In this document: positions 23,378 to 34,912 of the stretch, piece by piece
Numbering within the stretch: the stretch's first letter is position 1
Layout of the letters: each line of letters opens with the position of its first letter
Assembly: GCF_032884065.1 (NCBI RefSeq)
Contig: NC_088867.1
Span: 31,450,593-31,514,592 of the forward strand
Length of the DNA: 64,000 bases
Origin: Artemia franciscana
Taxonomy: Eukaryota; Arthropoda; Branchiopoda; Anostraca; Artemiidae
Reading direction: 5' to 3'
Made by a program: the position numbers and the translations under genes
Notes under the pieces: generated by a model
What the model saw: the letters and a program-made list of their open reading frames with translations, nothing else
The model's database searches: none
Told to the model about the DNA's origin: nothing

Positions 23378-24607
23378 GTTTTTTGTCTTTTTCCCCAGGG
23401 GGGATCGTATTGACCCAGTGGTCCTTGAATGTTGCGAGAGGGCTCATTCTAACGGAAATGAAAAGTTCTAGTGCCTTTTTTAGTGACCAAGAAAATTGAA
23501 TGGCACCTAGGCCCCCTCCCACGCTAATTATTTTCCAACACAGTCTCCGTGGGAGGGGCTAAAAGTTACAAACTTTAACCAGTGCTTACATATAGTATTG
23601 GTTATTGGGAAGTGTACAGATGTTTTTAGGGGGATTTTTTGGTTGGGAGGAAGGGTTGAGAAGAGGGGGGTATGCTAGGGGAAATTTTCATGAAGGAATT
23701 TGTCATGGGGAAGAAAATTCCCATTAAGGGACCGCAGGATTTTCTAACATTATTAAAAAACAATGAAAAATTAAATACAAAAAAGTTTTTCAACTGAAAG
23801 TAAGGAGCAGCGTTAAAACTTAAAACAAACAGAAATTATTACGCATGTGAGGGGTTCACCTCCTCCTAATACCTCGCTCTTTACGCTAAAGTATTTTTAG
23901 TAATTTCAACTATTTTTTCTCCGGCCTTTCTGATTCAGGGGTCATTCTTAAGGAATTGCAACAAAACTTATGCTTTAGTGTAAAGAGCGAGGTAATGACG
24001 AGGGAGTGAACCCCCTCATATACGTAATAAAAACATGCAAATACAGAAGTTTGTTAAGTAAGCTAATTAGTAAGTTGCGTATATATTTTACTAGGAAAAC
24101 CGTTCGTAAAAAATTAAAAGTCTTAGATGCCTTTTTAAGTAACCAAAAAATTGGAGTGCAATTAGGCCTCCCCCCCCCCCGCTCCTTTTTTTCTCAAACT
24201 CATTCGATCAAAACTACGAGGAAGCCATTTAGCTAAAAAAAAAAAAAATATGCAAATTGTGTTTTAATTATTCATATGCTGAGAGCCAAAATCAAAACGT
24301 TCTGAAATTAAATAAAAAAAACAAGTTTTTTAACTGAAAGTAAGGATCGACATTAAAACTTAAAAGGAACAGAAATTACTTTGTATATGAAAGGGGCTGC
24401 TCCCTCCTCAACGCCCCGCTCTTTACGCTAAAGTTTTTTAGTGTTTTAAAAAGTAGAGTTGAATGAAGGAGTCAAACTTTAGCGTAAAGAGCGGGGCGCT
24501 GAGGAGGAAGCAGCCCCTTTCATATACAAAGTAATTTCTGTTCGTTTCAAGTTCTAATGTCGCTCCTTACTTTCAGTTAAAAAAAAACATGTTTTTTTTA
24601 TTTAATT
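23378..24607 (+). repeat. R3 composite repeat, copy a (5' truncated)
   Basis: Begins at the T-run and CCCCAGGGG boundary, then an R2-like core (about 23440-23545, with a small internal deletion), a G-rich spacer, FB1 foldback (about 23790-24035), a second R2-like core (about 24095-24240) and the FB2 foldback (24306-24607). The FB2 arms are close to perfect and end in GTCGCTCCTTACTTTCAGTT. The leader and terminal hairpin are absent. Confidence 0.85.
24306..24607. repeat. FB2 foldback in R3 copy a
   Basis: Arms of about 125 bp (24306-24435 and 24473-24607) surround a short loop. Outer ends read AATTAAATAAAAAAAACAAG and its inverse; inner ends carry TTTACGCTAAAGTTTT and AAACTTTAGCGTAAA. Such a palindrome could form a long hairpin in single-stranded DNA or RNA. 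Confidence 0.9.
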
Positions 24608-24698
24608 GCTCTTTAGAATCTACCACTTCAAGATTATATGTTCTTGTTTTAAAGCTTTTGAAAGTGGATATTAATGCACCACACAAATACTACATCAA

Positions 24699-26298
24699 AC
24701 AGTTCGTGGTAACGAACTGTAGTAAGGAGCGACCCGGGTCAATAGTAACCGAAACTCTAAAAAACGGAATTTTGATACCAATAGCTACATCAAAAGAATA
24801 GCATTTTAATGCTGATTTTACCCATCAAAAGTTACGAGCCTGAGAAAATTTGCCTTATTTTAGAAAATAGGGGGAAACACCCCCTAAAAGTAATACAATC
24901 TTAACGAAAATCACACCATTAGATTCAGCGTATCATGAAGTTTCAAGCTCCTATCTACAAAAATGTGGAATTTCGTATTTTTTGACAGATCATGGGTGCG
25001 TGTTCATTTGTTGTTTTTATTTGTTTTTTTTTTTATTTTTCCCAGGGATGATCGTATCGACTCAGTGGTCCTAGAATTTCGTGAGAGGGTTCATTCTAAC
25101 GGAAATTAAAAGTTCTAGTGCCGTTTTTAAGTAACCAAAAAAATTGGAGGACACCTAGACCCCCTCCCGCGCTCATTTTCCCCCAAAGTCACCGGATCAA
25201 AATTCTGAGATAGCCATTTTATTCAGCGTAGTCGAAAAACCTAATAACTATATCTTTGGGGACGACTTACTCCCCCACAGTCCCCGTGGGAGGGGCTGCA
25301 AGTTACAAACTTTGACCGTTGTTTACATATGCTAATGGCTATTGGGAAGTGTACAGACGTTTTCAGGGGGATTTTTTTTGGTTTGGGAGTGGGGAAGTTG
25401 GGGGGTTACGTGGGAGGATCTTTACATGGAGGAATTTTTCATGGGGAAGAGAATTTCAATAAAGGGGGCGCAGGACTTTCTAGCATTATTTAAAAAAAAA
25501 CAATGAAAAATAAATATGAAAAGTTTTTTCAACTGAAAGTAAGGAGCAGCATTTTAAACTTGAAACAAACAGAAATTATTACACATATGAGGGTTCACCT
25601 CCTCGTAATACCTTGCTCTTTACGCTAAAGTAATTTTAGTACTTTCAACTATTTATTCTACTGCCTTTGTGATTCAGGGGGGTCATTCTTAAGGAATTGG
25701 GACAAAATTTCAAGTTTTAGTGTAAAGAGCGAGGTATTGACGAGGGGGTGAACCCCCTCGTTTGTTACGTATATTTTTTACTAGTGAAATCGTTCGTAAA
25801 AAATTAAAAATTCTAGTTGCCTTTTTAAATAATCAAAAAATTGGATGGCAACTAGGCCTCCTCTCCCGCTCCTTTTTTTCTCAAAATATTCCGATTAAAA
25901 CTATGAGAAAGTCATTTAGCCAAAAAAATTAAAATGCAAATTTTGTTTTAATTATTTATGTGCGGTGAGCCAAAATCAAGTCATGCATTAATTCAAAAGC
26001 GTTTAGAAACTAAATGAAAAACAAGTTTTTTAACTGAAAGTAAGGAGCGACATTAAAGCTTAAAACGAACAGAAATTACTTTGTATATGAAAGTGGCTTC
26101 TCCTCCTCCACGCCCCGCTCTTTACACTAAAGTTTTTACTGTTTTAAAAAGTAGAGTTAAGAGAAAGAGTTAAACTTTGGTGTAAAGAGCGGGGTGTTGA
26201 GGATGAAAAGCCCCTTTCATATACGGAGTAATTTCTATTCGTTTTAAGTTTTAATGTCGCTGCTTACTTTCAGTTAAAAAACTTGTTTTTTTTATTTA
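24699..26298 (+). repeat. R3 composite repeat, copy b (full length, 1.6 kb)
   Basis: Starts with the hairpin ACAGTTCGTGGTAACGAACT (24699-24720, 9-bp stem) and AGTAAGGAGCGAC. The leader runs to about 25020, then a T-run and CCCAGGG boundary, an R2-like core (about 25095-25240), a spacer with GTTTACATATGC, FB1 (about 25520-25775), a second R2-like core (about 25795-25930) and FB2 (26008-26298). It ends TGTCGCTGCTTACTTTCAGT followed by AAAAAACTTGTTTTTTT. No open frame covers it. Confidence 0.88.
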
Positions 26299-29200
26299 CT
26301 TGGCAAATAGAACAGAAATGAAATCATTGAAGAATAAGAAGGAAATACAAAAAAGAACAGAATTGGAATAGTTGAAAAATAAGAAGGTAACTATGAAGTC
26401 AGTATAATTTCTTGTTAATTCTAATTTTGTGAATTTAATTTCTTTTTCTGAATGAAAGAGAAAATAAGAATTATATTTTTATGATAATATTTTTTATATA
26501 ATTTTATTACAATATATGTAAAATAACTAGATAGGTCAAATTGGTTGTAGTTTGATTATTTTGGAAGGGAGGCGAGAGGAGGGATCTCCTCCAAGAATTA
26601 TTTAATTTCTTTAATTTTTACTTCCAGCATCTAATCAAAACTCCAGTAATGCTCCAAATTCGCTTATTTGTAATTAAAATGCCTTTTCAATGCTTCATGC
26701 AACGACAGCGCTGCTTGTGGAACATTTACATCTCTTGATCGGCATGCTGCATGAAATATCCGCTTCAAGCAGGATAAAGTGAATTCAAACAATGTACGTA
26801 TATTTTTCTCACATTTAGAAATTTTGTATGCAGATATAAGCGGTATCAACCTATACTCTTTGATCAGTTTTAATCTGCGTTGCTAGGGGACCGAGCTTTG
26901 TCTAGTGAAGGGGATTTTGGATATAAAACTATTTTCAATGTATCCCCCACCCTTCGGAAATGTATGCCCCCCTGACCTGATTTACACAGATAAAAACTTT
27001 TCTTAATTTTTCTTGATTTAGTTTTTTTTTTTTAAACAATGATACAAAGAGGAGGGTAATTTTCAAACTCTAGGTGTCAATTTTTCCCATCTGATTGATA
27101 TCCATTGCAAAATTTAATCAATCCACCGTTTCTGTTGCAATGCTGCCAAGAATTATTTAGATCTTATTGATATTCTTTATCAAACAATGCCCGATGGGTG
27201 AGTTAATAATCCTAATTTTATTTTTCGAATGCTTTTGAATAAAAATACGATCGTTGTTGTAATGTGCCCTAGGGAGAAATTTTCACTGGTAGGGGATTTT
27301 CGCAGAGGTGGGGGAGTTTTCCAAGGGAAATTTGTTGGCGGAGTTTTATTGGGCAAGGCCCTTTTTTTTGTTATTATCACTTATAAAACAGGGAAAACAA
27401 CCCATAGTGCAGTTTTGGGTGTCAAATGGCACTTCATAATTACCTTATTAATTTGAATTTATGAAAAGCGATCAAATATAAAAATAGTTTATAAACGAGT
27501 CCTTAGTTGGCTCTCTATGATGTCCATATGTCTGGCCCAGTCTCTCCATTCCACAAATGTCACTCATATTGCGGTTGATCCATATGACAGTTATTGATGG
27601 ATATATCGAGTTGAATTTATAAAAACGATAAGATATAAAAATTAGCCTTTAAATGAACCTTAAACAGCAGTCTATGATGTTCCAGTGCCCGTTAGGGACA
27701 AAGAAAAAACAGGAGAAGAAAGCGACATATCCTTGCTTCTGATGCAAAAAAGAGATTTTTTTTTCTTCTTAAGGGAGGGGGATTGAAATTTTCCTGTATA
27801 AGGTTTCGACAAGGTGACTCAAAGGGTGTATTTTTTATTTTTTTTATTCCATTTTCAACTCGCATGCAGCTGAATGACGCGATGCATGGGGCTTTTTGAA
27901 TAGTGCTTAGTTCATCGGCGAGATTTAGTCTTATGTGCTGGGCACGGGAGTTGAGGGAATTGGGAGGGGGATAGGCACTTTAGTATTAGTGGTGAAGCTG
28001 GCGAAAAAAGCCAAGCTTATATTAGACTCACCATCACCCAACCGAAAGCTTATTTACATTAGTGTCGTCGGCAGCAACTCATTGCTGACAATTTTAGTAA
28101 AAGCCGAGCACCAGAACTTAATTCTACGTTTGTTTGATGTGTCTATTCTCTATCATGTAATATCTTTTGTTTTGAAATTAACGGAGTAGTGTCTTTGCTA
28201 AATAGTAACTTTTCTTCACCACTGCTAGAAAAAAATGTGCTATTGAAGACACAGGGCAGGCACACTCCTTTCCCCTGAAGGTTATCCCATGCTCCTGGCT
28301 CCCCAGATCTGAAGAACCTCTTCCCCCCTCCCCAATAAAATGCTGAAACTACGTTCATGTTTGTGAGGTATGGGCTTTTAACCGGAAAGAAATCCATTCA
28401 AATGCTATCAATAGGAGGGATTCTCTTGCAAAGAACTATTCAAGGTCCCTTTTCTCTTCCTCTTGAAATTGGTAAAAATTATGCTAATTCGCACAAAATT
28501 TTACATTTTTGGTATCTTTGGTCATGCTTCAAACCTTTCTGTCATAATATCAGAACTATCTCAATTCCCTCGTAATTTAAAAATTTGCGAATAATACGCC
28601 TGTCTTTGGAGTTTTTCTAATTTACTCCCCATCCCTGGAGTAAATTCCGAAGTCCATTCCCCCCTTAAAATAAGCCTATGTTGAGCAATTTTTCAAAGCA
28701 GTCTCCCCCAATAAATAATGGGGACCCTACCCCTGGAATAAGGACTGTATATACATGTGACTGTTCGTATGCTAAAAATGGATACTTTTTTACCACCTGC
28801 ATAGTGCACACAACTTTTCTGTAAATTCTTGTCTTGAACACGTAACCAATTAGCATGAAAATGTTTATTTATCATATGGTGTCACTGATTAGCTTCAAAC
28901 TATTCAGCACAAGAAATTTATTTTGAATTAAGATCATGTTGCTTTAGCTAAAGGACTTCCGTTCCAAAACCAAGCCCCTTTTCATGAATCAGCAAAGAGT
29001 ACTCCACCGGTTTTGTAACTGTTATAATTTGAATGCAAAATTACCAAGCTTTGAAGCAAAAGTAAATGTTGATCGATGTCTCTTTCAAATTACAAAATAA
29101 TCAACAGCATGCCATGCATAAAATAGAAAATAAAAACAAAGCAGAGAAGAGAGAAATCTACGCTTTGCTGGATCATGAAAAATTTTTCACCGTTGTGCAT

Positions 29201-30149
29201 CTGTCATTTCTGAATATAATAGTTTTTTTTATATAACATTAATTCCTTGCACAGCACTAAATAAGAAAAAAGGCTCAGGATTGCTGCATTGTAGGTGTAT
29301 TTGTATAATCAACATAGGGATCGATTTGTAATGATTCTCATACCTTTTATCACCTTTTTTTGTTCTGATTCGTTCGTAAGTGTAGGTTAAGCAAAAAAGA
29401 AATAGACATTTTCCTTCTCTTTATACCAGTCTCTATGCTAAAATTCTCTATTATCTCCTAGTATATCTGTAAGTATGGTTCTCGACTGTTTAAGCAGCTT
29501 AAAATTAATTTAAATTTATGACGCGAAACATGTTTTGTAGCAAATTGGAATTTCGTGTAAAAAAAAAGAAAAATCCCCTTGGGGATTTCTTATACTTGCA
29601 TTATATTCTGATGGGTACAGAGCAGATATCAGGAAAATGAATAAGTTCTTTCATGTCTAATTGTTCCTATCAGAAATTTCAGAAAGTGATTCTAACAATT
29701 GTTTTGGAACTTTTCTTAACGATACTTTTCTCGCTGGATTAAAAAACATAGTCAGCCATTTTTAATGCCAACAATTTCTGCGTAATTTCATCTTTTTGAT
29801 TTTTTTTTTCTGAAATACCTATAGTTCCATAGAACTTCCAAAAATCATTAAGCAAATACTATGGGTGCTTGAACAATATAAACTATTTTGAACGGATTAT
29901 TACCTAAAAAAAAATTAAACGACAAGGAAATTGTTTTGGCATCTTTTATAATGATTCAGCTATGGAAGCTTGAAGGGGGACAGGGGGTGATTCCCTTCGA
30001 AAATTGCAGACTGTGTAGTAATTGTGAGGAAACAAAAGAGAAGAGAACAGAGTGGGGAAAATCCATGGAAAAAATATGGGTTTACCCAGGGTTGGCTACC
30101 TGGTAAATGGTTTTGACCCTTAATGGGGTATTATGAGTTCTAATTTGTG
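26299..30149. other. no gene seen
   Basis: AT-rich sequence. A decayed twofold repeat of about 45 bp lies at 26308-26395 (GAACAGAAATGAAATCATTG and GAACAGAATTGGAATAGTTG). Several frames of 60-84 codons occur on both strands, none recognisable. Confidence 0.6.
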
Positions 30150-31640
30150 ACTACTGCTGCTACTACTAATAACATGTCGCCGCAGCACCAAGCTGCCTGA
30201 GGTCAACACAGCTATGCAGGTTCCTCCTCCAGCCCAATCTATTTAAACCCTCCCCTGTACACCCTTCCATGAAGTTCCCATTTCCTTTAGATCTTTCTTT
30301 ATGACATCCTTCCGACCCCACCGCGGACGACCTGCTTTCCGTTTAGCCCTAGACGGCTGGCCGAAAAGGAAAATCTTTGGCAATCTGTCATCCTTCATCC
30401 GCAGAACGTAGTCTAGCCATCTCAACATTTCTCTCATTATAGCTCTAGAAAGCGGGATTGAATCACACTTTTCGTACAGCCTACTATTTGAGATACAGTC
30501 AGTCATCCGGGTACACAGAACAATCCGTAGACAATTGCTTTGGAAAGCATCTAGCAAATCTTCATCCGCTTTTCGCAGTGCCCAAGCTTCAGAGCCATAC
30601 TTGACCACTGTCATCACTGTAGCTTTTAATGCTCTAATCTTGGTTTTCAGACTTATCTTCCTATTCTTCCAGACCTTTTTTAACTGAGGAAAACACCCTG
30701 AGCCTTGGCTATTCTACTTTACAGCTCCCATCGTCTTTACTAATAGTACTACCAAGGTAAGTGATGCTGTCCGCCTGATCAATCTTTTCGTTACCCAGCG
30801 TCACCCCTTCATCTTCACTTATTCCGAGCTATAGTGACTTGGTCTTCTTATAATTTATTTTCATGCCTATTCTAGCACCCTGAACTTGCAAAACATCTAA
30901 AAGCTCATTTATTTTGCCCACACTTTCATCTAGGATGCTTAAATTATCAGCATGATCTAAGAATTTTTCCTCCCCATTTGAGTGCGTGTTCTCCCCTTGC
31001 CTTTCCTGTGCTTCGTAAGGCAAAATTCATAAAAATGATCCATATAAAGAGGGATAGAAGACAATCTTGCTTAACTTCTGATTTAGTACGAAACCGGCTG
31101 CTAACCTCATTTCTTACCTTAACCGCAGCAGTGTTATTCTCGTACATAGCACTAGTCACTTTAATGTATTTGCCTGGTATACCATACAAGGATAAAACCT
31201 TTGCTAAAGCTCTTCTATCAACATAATCAAACGCTTGCTAATAATCTATAAAAGTGAGGACCAATGGGTTTGATAACCCGGACACTTATGAATAATTAAC
31301 CTAAAAGTGAAAATTTGGTCGACACATCCTGTACCTTTTCTAAAACCACTCTGTTCTTCTCTTAAAATTTTATCTACAGCATCTCTCAGTCTAAAAAGTA
31401 TCATATTGCTAAGTAATTTGCTACATACAGAGAGCAGACTAATGCCGCAATAATTACCACACTCATTATTATAACCTATCTTATACAGTGCTTTAATTAA
31501 GGTTATCCTAAAATCACTAGGTACTTCCCCTTTTTCAAAAATCATATTCATAATCTTCAGTAACTTATTTCTAAGCTCAGAACCGTTATATTTAAGAAAC
31601 TCATTTACCATACTATCAACACCTGGAGAGCCAAATTAAA
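30150..31640 (-). mobile_element. degenerate LINE (RTE/jockey-like), copy 2, 5' truncated
   Basis: Non-LTR reverse transcriptase relic on the minus strand. In order: GEVPSDFRITLIKALYK and NYCGISLLSVCSKLLSN; REEQSGFRKGTGCVDQIF; a palm motif A region FIDY, a TAG stop, then QAFDYVDRRAL (about 31215-31250); YGIPGKYIKV; LDHADNLSIL in place of the usual YADD box; and a C-terminal region LRWLDYVLRMKDDRLPK ending at TAA 30243-30245. At least three frameshifts and one stop are present, and the second catalytic Asp of the YADD box is Asn. The 3' end is a CTA/TAG trinucleotide run (30150-30169), as expected for microsatellite-tailed LINEs. Homologous to 6418-8130. Confidence 0.9.
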
Positions 31641-32160
31641 CTTAAGACAAACATAAATAAATCACTATAATGATTAAAACTTGAAATGGCCAGAAATTTT
31701 TACTAAAGAACACATGAAACCCAAAACGAACATAAATTAAAGTAAACAATAATAAACACCATGGGGATTCGGGGGGTTTTAGTGAAAGCAGAAAACATGG
31801 GGCCTTGGGGGTCTTTTTCATCCGTGGAAGAACAGTTATTTGACCTTTCGACTGTTTTGAGCAAGATGGATGGGCATGGGAGGGGTTTGGTTTCCATATA
31901 ATCACTTTTCTTAGGTTCCCCGAATTCGTGCCATAAAACTCTCCATCGGTAGATAAGTAAAAGGAGTTCAACCTGCGGTAATTAGAATTTACTAACGAGG
32001 AAAAACTAAATTTATTCTTAATTCCCTATCTAAGTTATAACTTCTTAAAAAAACAAAACAACAACAACAAAAACAACAAAAAAGGTTAATAGGTACCGGG
32101 AAAAGAATTATATCAGATGCAACACTATAACGTTGCCAATACTAAAGAGCCATAAAGCGT
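31641..32160. other. no gene; old repeat arm and CAA-rich run
   Basis: About 31640-31760 resembles an old foldback arm (AAACTTAAGACAAACATAAA, AAACCCAAAACGAACATAAA). An A-rich run with CAACAACAACAA lies at 32046-32083. The 109-codon minus frame at 31642-31971 overlaps this repeat and has no recognisable domain. Confidence 0.5.
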
Positions 32161-32164
32161 CAGC

Positions 32165-32460
32165 GACTATTATACTTTTTTTGCCAGGCGCGCTTCATAT
32201 GGGAGGGATGGTCCTGTAAATTTTGGAGGGGGCTCATTGGATTGCAAATTGAGAGTTCTAGTGCCCTTTTTATGAGTCAAAAGTGATCAGATCACAACCC
32301 TCCTCCGCGCCTTTTTTTCCTCACATACATCCAATCAAAATTTGTAGATAGCCATTTTACTCAAAACAATCCAAAAGTTAAGTAGCTATGCCTCCGGCGA
32401 TCAGCTCTCCCCAGTTTCCGCTGCAAGGGCTGTAAGTTATGCAAGTTGTCTATAGTTAAC
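32165..32460 (+). repeat. single R2 unit
   Basis: Starts with CTTTTTTTGCCAGGCGCGCTTCATATGGG, then CTCATTGGATTGCAAATTGA, TTTATGAGTCAAAAGTGATC and GATAGCCATTTTACTCAAAA: one R2 unit outside the arrays. A second partial core follows at about 32600-32780 (GAAGGGCAACCAGTCCCCCT, TAATCAAAATTTTGGCATAG), and an inverted old foldback arm at about 32810-32970. Confidence 0.75.
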
Positions 32461-32970
32461 ATTTAATGTTCTTTTTTTAATTAAAAAAGAGAGCATGTTT
32501 GATTCTAGATATCCTTAAAAGCTTAGAGTATTAGGGTCAGACTTTAAAGAAATGTTGAGACGGATGCCAAACACAATCCAAAAATACTTTCTGTTCTGGT
32601 CGTGTGTTGAAAAATGATTGAAGGGCAACCAGTCCCCCTCTTATGCTATTTAGAGCTGAAACCTTCCCAAAGACATCTAATCAAAATTTTGGCATAGCCA
32701 TCTTGTTCAAATAGTCAAAAAGTCTAATAACTACTCTTCCAGGGATATCAAAACCCCCCATAGTCCCATGTTTTTTTCAACAAAAATCTCCAGATGTTCC
32801 AGGATTGATTATCTTAATTTCTGTTCGTTTTTGGTTTCATTTATCCTTTAGTAGTAATTTCTTGTCATTTAGAGTTTGAATTATTATATGAATTTATTTC
32901 TGCCGCTCTTAAGTTTAATATGGCTCTTAACGTTTCTTTGACAAAATTTTTCGGAAAAATCTTTTTCATT

Positions 32971-33740
32971 GATTTAAAGAAAGCCCACGTAATCTCTTAA
33001 CTATAAAGTTTTAAATAAGTTTACGGCGCATCAGTTCATGGCCCCTGAAATGGACCAAGAGTTGAATTTCTCTGATAGATAATTGACTTTTAGTATGAGT
33101 GGACTGAGCCTAGGTAACTTTGACGAAGACAACCAACTCAGTAAAAAAAAAAAAAAAAATCTATTTTTAGGTTTCTAATTTTACTAAAATCTTATCGATT
33201 TTTGAGTGGAATTCTCGTCTCTTTGCTCATTCGCTTGAGAATTATGAGTATTTGTGGTAACTTTTTCCACAACAACCAGAAATCAGAACACAAGTCCTAA
33301 AATCAGTCTGAAATTAATCAACACAGATTTTATCATTCAACGTTCATCTGAAAAAAAAATTCATATTAAAAGATTCGTACAAAACGAAAGTAGCTCGCGC
33401 CACCTCTTTCTGCCAAAACAGGTAATTAACCTTTTTCAAACCAGACGTTAACGAACTACTAGCCGAGAAAATATCGCTAAGTGAAAATAACAAAAAACGA
33501 AAATTTATCAGAAACCATTACAGTATGTAGACAGGGACTGGGCTAAGAGGACCCCTATTAACAGACATATCTGGTGTTAATGGTTTATGATGTCTGATCT
33601 TCTTTTTTTTGTGAAAACAAAACAGAGGTTTTGTTATGAATGATCTTGACAGGCATTTATTTCATGACTTTAAAAATAAAAAATTACAAAAAGATATAAA
33701 ATGCATAGATTTCAACCCTTGTTTTACCCCATGATATTGC
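32971..33740. other. no gene seen
   Basis: AT-rich sequence with an A-run at 33144-33160 and a 65-codon plus-strand frame (33254-33451) that resembles nothing I recognise. Confidence 0.5.
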
Positions 33741-33792
33741 CTCAAATTTGTAGGATACTGGAAAACTGATTATGGAGGTTGAGTGGCACACG

Positions 33793-33853
33793 GGTTCAAC
33801 TAAATGGCGTTCAGTTGCACGAGAATTTAGTGAAACGGGATTCAGTTGCACAA
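33793..33853. repeat. GTTCAGTTGCAC minisatellite, split by a MITE
   Basis: Units GGTTCAACTAAATGGC, GTTCAGTTGCACGAGAATTT and GATTCAGTTGCACAA lie left of the MITE; CTCAGTTCTCGG, GGTTCAGCTGCACTG and GGTTCAGTGACAGTG follow it (34609-34655). The element therefore appears to have landed inside a short tandem repeat. Confidence 0.6.
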
Positions 33854-33856
33854 TAA

Positions 33857-34605
33857 AGGACGGCTCAGACGGCGTTTGAAAAGTTCTGAAAGTCGTTCGC
33901 AAAGTGTTTTTCCGTAAAGTTTCCACCGCTCATATGAGCCTTGTACTTTACGGACGTTTTGAGCAACAAACTATTCAAATTTCTGAAGCATTTCATATAT
34001 CATATTTAACATTTCATCAGGATGAAGGGGAAAATTTCATTTGATGCCTTTTTCGTGCTCTTTCATAATTCAATAATTGCTTTAGGGACTATTAGGGACT
34101 TTAGGGACTAAAAAACATCAAATGACATTTTCACTTTCATCCTAGCTAAATTATATGGTCCACTGCAAATTTGCCATAAACTTTATCCCACCCCCTTAAT
34201 GTGCAAATATATACTCTGGACTGGAATGTAGACTATCTTGAACTGTCAACAGCTAATTTTTAAACCAAAAAAAATCATTGCTATTTTTAGTTAATAGTAT
34301 TAAAAAATTCACATTTAATTGAAATGGTAGGAAACAGTTTATATTTGAGTGGTCTAATAAAAAAAGGTTTGAATTGTTCTTGCACTAAAGAAATCAACAT
34401 ATCTTCAGTTTCCTGATCCCAAATTTCCACATCTGTTTAAAACTTTTGCTCTGGAACTCTTTCCGTATTGGTCAACTTTATGAACTTTATGAAAAAAGTT
34501 AACTAAAGTTTAATTTTAATGCTTGCTCACGTAAAGGCTTACGGAAGGTTAACGAAGCAACTTTACAAACCTTGCGAACTTTACGAACGCCGTCTGAGCC
34601 GTCCT
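33857..34605. mobile_element. MITE-like element with perfect 20-bp inverted ends, 749 bp
   Basis: The ends are AGGACGGCTCAGACGGCGTT (33857-33876) and its exact inverse (34586-34605). Similarity continues inward in weaker form (GAAAAGTTCTG against GTAAAGTTCGC after the terminal repeat). The flanking 3-bp repeat is TAA (33854-33856 and 34606-34608), which fits the TWA target of PIF/Harbinger elements, though 3 bp is weak evidence. There is no coding capacity. Inside lies an imperfect hairpin (34020-34143). Class assignment is inferred from ends and target only. Confidence 0.75.
34020..34143. repeat. 28-bp imperfect hairpin with TTAGGGACT repeats in its loop
   Basis: The left arm starts AGGATGAAGGGGAAAATTTC and ends CATTTGATG (34020 to about 34047). 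The right arm is its inverse with about three mismatches (about 34116-34143). The loop of about 70 bases contains three TTAGGGACT units (about 34083-34110). It lies within the MITE-like element. Confidence 0.75.
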
Positions 34606-34659
34606 TAACTCAGTTCTCGGGGGTTCAGCTGCACTGGGGTTCAGTGACAGTGGCGCAAA

Positions 34660-34912
34660 TCCTGAGAAATTTTGCATAACTTAAGAAAAAGGGATAGGAT
34701 CTTAATAAAAATTGAGTCGTCATATTCAGTATGTCCATTAGGCCTATTGCGGAGGTTCAAGCTCTTATGTGCAAAGACTTGCACCCTTGGCAATGGGTGC
34801 TTGTTTATTGGTTGTTGTTTTTCCAGGAGTGGTAATATCGAAGTGTTAATCGTAGAATGGTAAGAGATGACTCGTTCTAAGGGAAATTAAAAGTTCTAAT
34901 GTCTCAATTAAG
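34660..34912 (+). repeat. old R3 leader fragment
   Basis: Shows the R3 order in decayed form: GAGAAATTTTGCATAACTTA, a GTTCAAGCTCTTATGTGCAAAG segment, a TTTTTCCAGGAGTGGTAATATCGA boundary and GGGAAATTAAAAGTTCTAATG. It is much more diverged than the other copies. Confidence 0.6.

Noticed and set aside
24699..26298. R3 as a Helitron (5' TC, hairpin, 3' CTRR)
   Set aside because: A TC precedes the first hairpin and CTAG occurs near some FB2 ends, but there is no consistent hairpin-plus-CTRR end and no Rep/helicase coding, so the class is left open.
31642..31971. 109-codon minus-strand frame as a gene
   Set aside because: It overlaps an old repeat arm and its translation shows no domain.
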